Of a stretch of DNA of 23,450 bases, positions 22,907 to 23,450 are shown one piece after another (position 1 is the stretch's first letter; the number at the start of each line of letters is the position of its first letter). Origin of the DNA: Flavobacteriaceae bacterium (GTDB lineage Bacteria > Bacteroidota > Bacteroidia > Flavobacteriales > Flavobacteriaceae). The position numbers were made by a program, and so were the translations under genes. The stretch spans positions 1 through 23,450 of the forward strand of contig JAURFJ010000009.1 in the NCBI GenBank assembly GCA_030834365.1. Reading direction: 5' to 3'. Below the pieces are notes generated by a model, which was given only the letters and a program-made list of their open reading frames with translations, did no database searches and was not told where the DNA came from.

Positions 22907-22941
22907 GCTAAAGCCCGCAGCGGTTGGCTGCGGGCTTTAGC
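22907..22941 (+). terminator. Perfect 15-bp intercistronic hairpin between atpE and atpF
   Basis: GCTAAAGCCCGCAGC (22907-22921) and its exact complement GCTGCGGGCTTTAGC (22927-22941) form a stem around the loop GGTTG. The GC-rich core flanked by AAA/TTT resembles an intrinsic terminator, but there is no T-tract after it. Partial terminator or mRNA-stabilising element are both possible. Confidence 0.75.
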
Positions 22942-22961
22942 CTATCAAAAAGCATTAAACT

Positions 22962-23450
22962 ATGGAACAGTTAATAAACGATTTTTCTCCAGGCTTGTTT
23001 ATCATGCAGAGCATCTTGATGCTCGTTGTGATTTTTCTTATGGTGAAGTTTGCGTGGAAGCCTATAGTATCTTCACTTGACGAACGAGAAGCAGGGATTA
23101 AAAAAGCTCTCGAATCTGCCGAGCAGGCAAAAGCAGAGATGGAGAACATTTCTTCAGCAAACGAACAACTGCTTAAAGAAGCTAGAGAAGAGCGCGAGCA
23201 GCTCATGAAAGAGGCTAGAGATACTAAAGCCAAGCTGATTGCTGACGCCGAAGAGGCGGCCCAAGAAGAAAGCGCAAAAATCATTGCCAAGGCAAAAGTG
23301 TCTATCGAGCTTGAAAAGAAAGAGGCCTTAGCCCAAATCAAAAGAGAAGCGGCGCAGTTGTCTGTTGCCCTGGCAGAGAAAATTTTGAAAGATGAACTAT
23401 CGTCAGCTTCAAAGAATGCCGAACACATTGAAAAATTACTCAAAGAGGTT
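22962..23450 (+). CDS. atpF: F-type ATP synthase subunit b, 3' end beyond the window
   Basis: Peripheral stalk subunit linking the a/c sector to F1. From the ATG at 22962 the frame is open for 163 residues to the window edge. There is one N-terminal membrane helix (about residues 8-28, FSPGLFIMQSILMLVVIFLM) and the conserved WKPIVSSLDERE turn. A long charged helical dimerisation domain, rich in A, E and K, follows. The start lies 21 bases after the atpE-atpF hairpin. atpH, atpA and atpG probably follow outside. Confidence 0.95.
   Translation, partial: MEQLINDFSPGLFIMQSILMLVVIFLMVKFAWKPIVSSLDEREAGIKKALESAEQAKAEMENISSANEQLLKEAREEREQLMKEARDTKAKLIADAEEAAQEESAKIIAKAKVSIELEKKEALAQIKREAAQLSVALAEKILKDELSSASKNAEHIEKLLKEV

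Noticed and set aside
22955..23443. A 162-residue open frame on the minus strand, rich in Ser, Ala and Phe
   Set aside because: It is exactly antisense to atpF, whose alanine/glutamate/lysine-rich coiled coil gives long stop-free complements. The atpF reading has clear family motifs.
1..23450. CRISPR arrays, tRNA/rRNA genes, insertion sequences, defence or toxin-antitoxin modules
   Set aside because: Gaps are too short and no repeat-spacer, tRNA-like or transposase-like pattern was visible on either strand.

Overview
The window is a gene-dense stretch of a Bacteroidota chromosome, most likely Flavobacteriia/Flavobacteriales (a marine, Cryomorphaceae- or Schleiferiaceae-like lineage is a guess). 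Supporting signs are repeated TAnnTTTG promoter boxes (the Bacteroidota -7 element), a SprE/PorW-like type IX secretion lipoprotein, a DUF4837-type lipoprotein, bacterial GH3, the AtpZ-led F-type ATP synthase operon with a His-rich subunit a, and an ArsS/peroxidase-like pair. I found no tRNA, rRNA, insertion sequence, prophage or CRISPR array. Nearly all intergenic gaps are under 150 bases.

Layout. 1-1031 (-) holds the N-terminal two thirds of gltX, divergent from ybeY-mnmG (+). Two parS-like ParB sites flank mnmG, one inside the last codons of ybeY and one directly after mnmG, followed by a class I methyltransferase. 4359-5872 (-) carries a DoxX-like membrane protein and a delta-prime clamp-loader subunit (holB), divergent from pgk - lytic transglycosylase (SLT+LysM) - DUF4837 lipoprotein (5924-9446, +). 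tatA (-) converges with these and diverges from a tight plus-strand run of M23 peptidase - GH3 - UDP-glucuronate decarboxylase-like SDR - purD (9737-14376).

14380-16779 (-) contains a small membrane protein and a three-gene operon: peroxidase-like CxxC protein, ArsS radical SAM enzyme and a family 2 glycosyltransferase. Divergent from it is a patatin-like phospholipase gene split by one in-frame amber codon (16849-17643). It converges, with overlapping stop codons, on a PaaE-like FAD/2Fe-2S reductase (17640-18680, -). The last part (18757-23450, +) is sprE/porW-like, atpZ, a small membrane protein, atpB, atpE and the start of atpF. A perfect 15-bp intercistronic hairpin lies between atpE and atpF.

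Themes. The genes are mostly housekeeping: translation and tRNA modification, replication, glycolysis, cell-wall remodelling, protein export, purine synthesis and ATP synthesis. The points most worth a second look are the parS pair, five promoters whose -7 box ends only 4-5 bases before a start codon (predicted leaderless mRNAs), the amber-interrupted patatin gene, the arsS-glycosyltransferase linkage without a neighbouring arsM, and the atpE-atpF hairpin. I see no convincing wholly new multigene system. All functional assignments come from reading motifs by eye, not from database searches.
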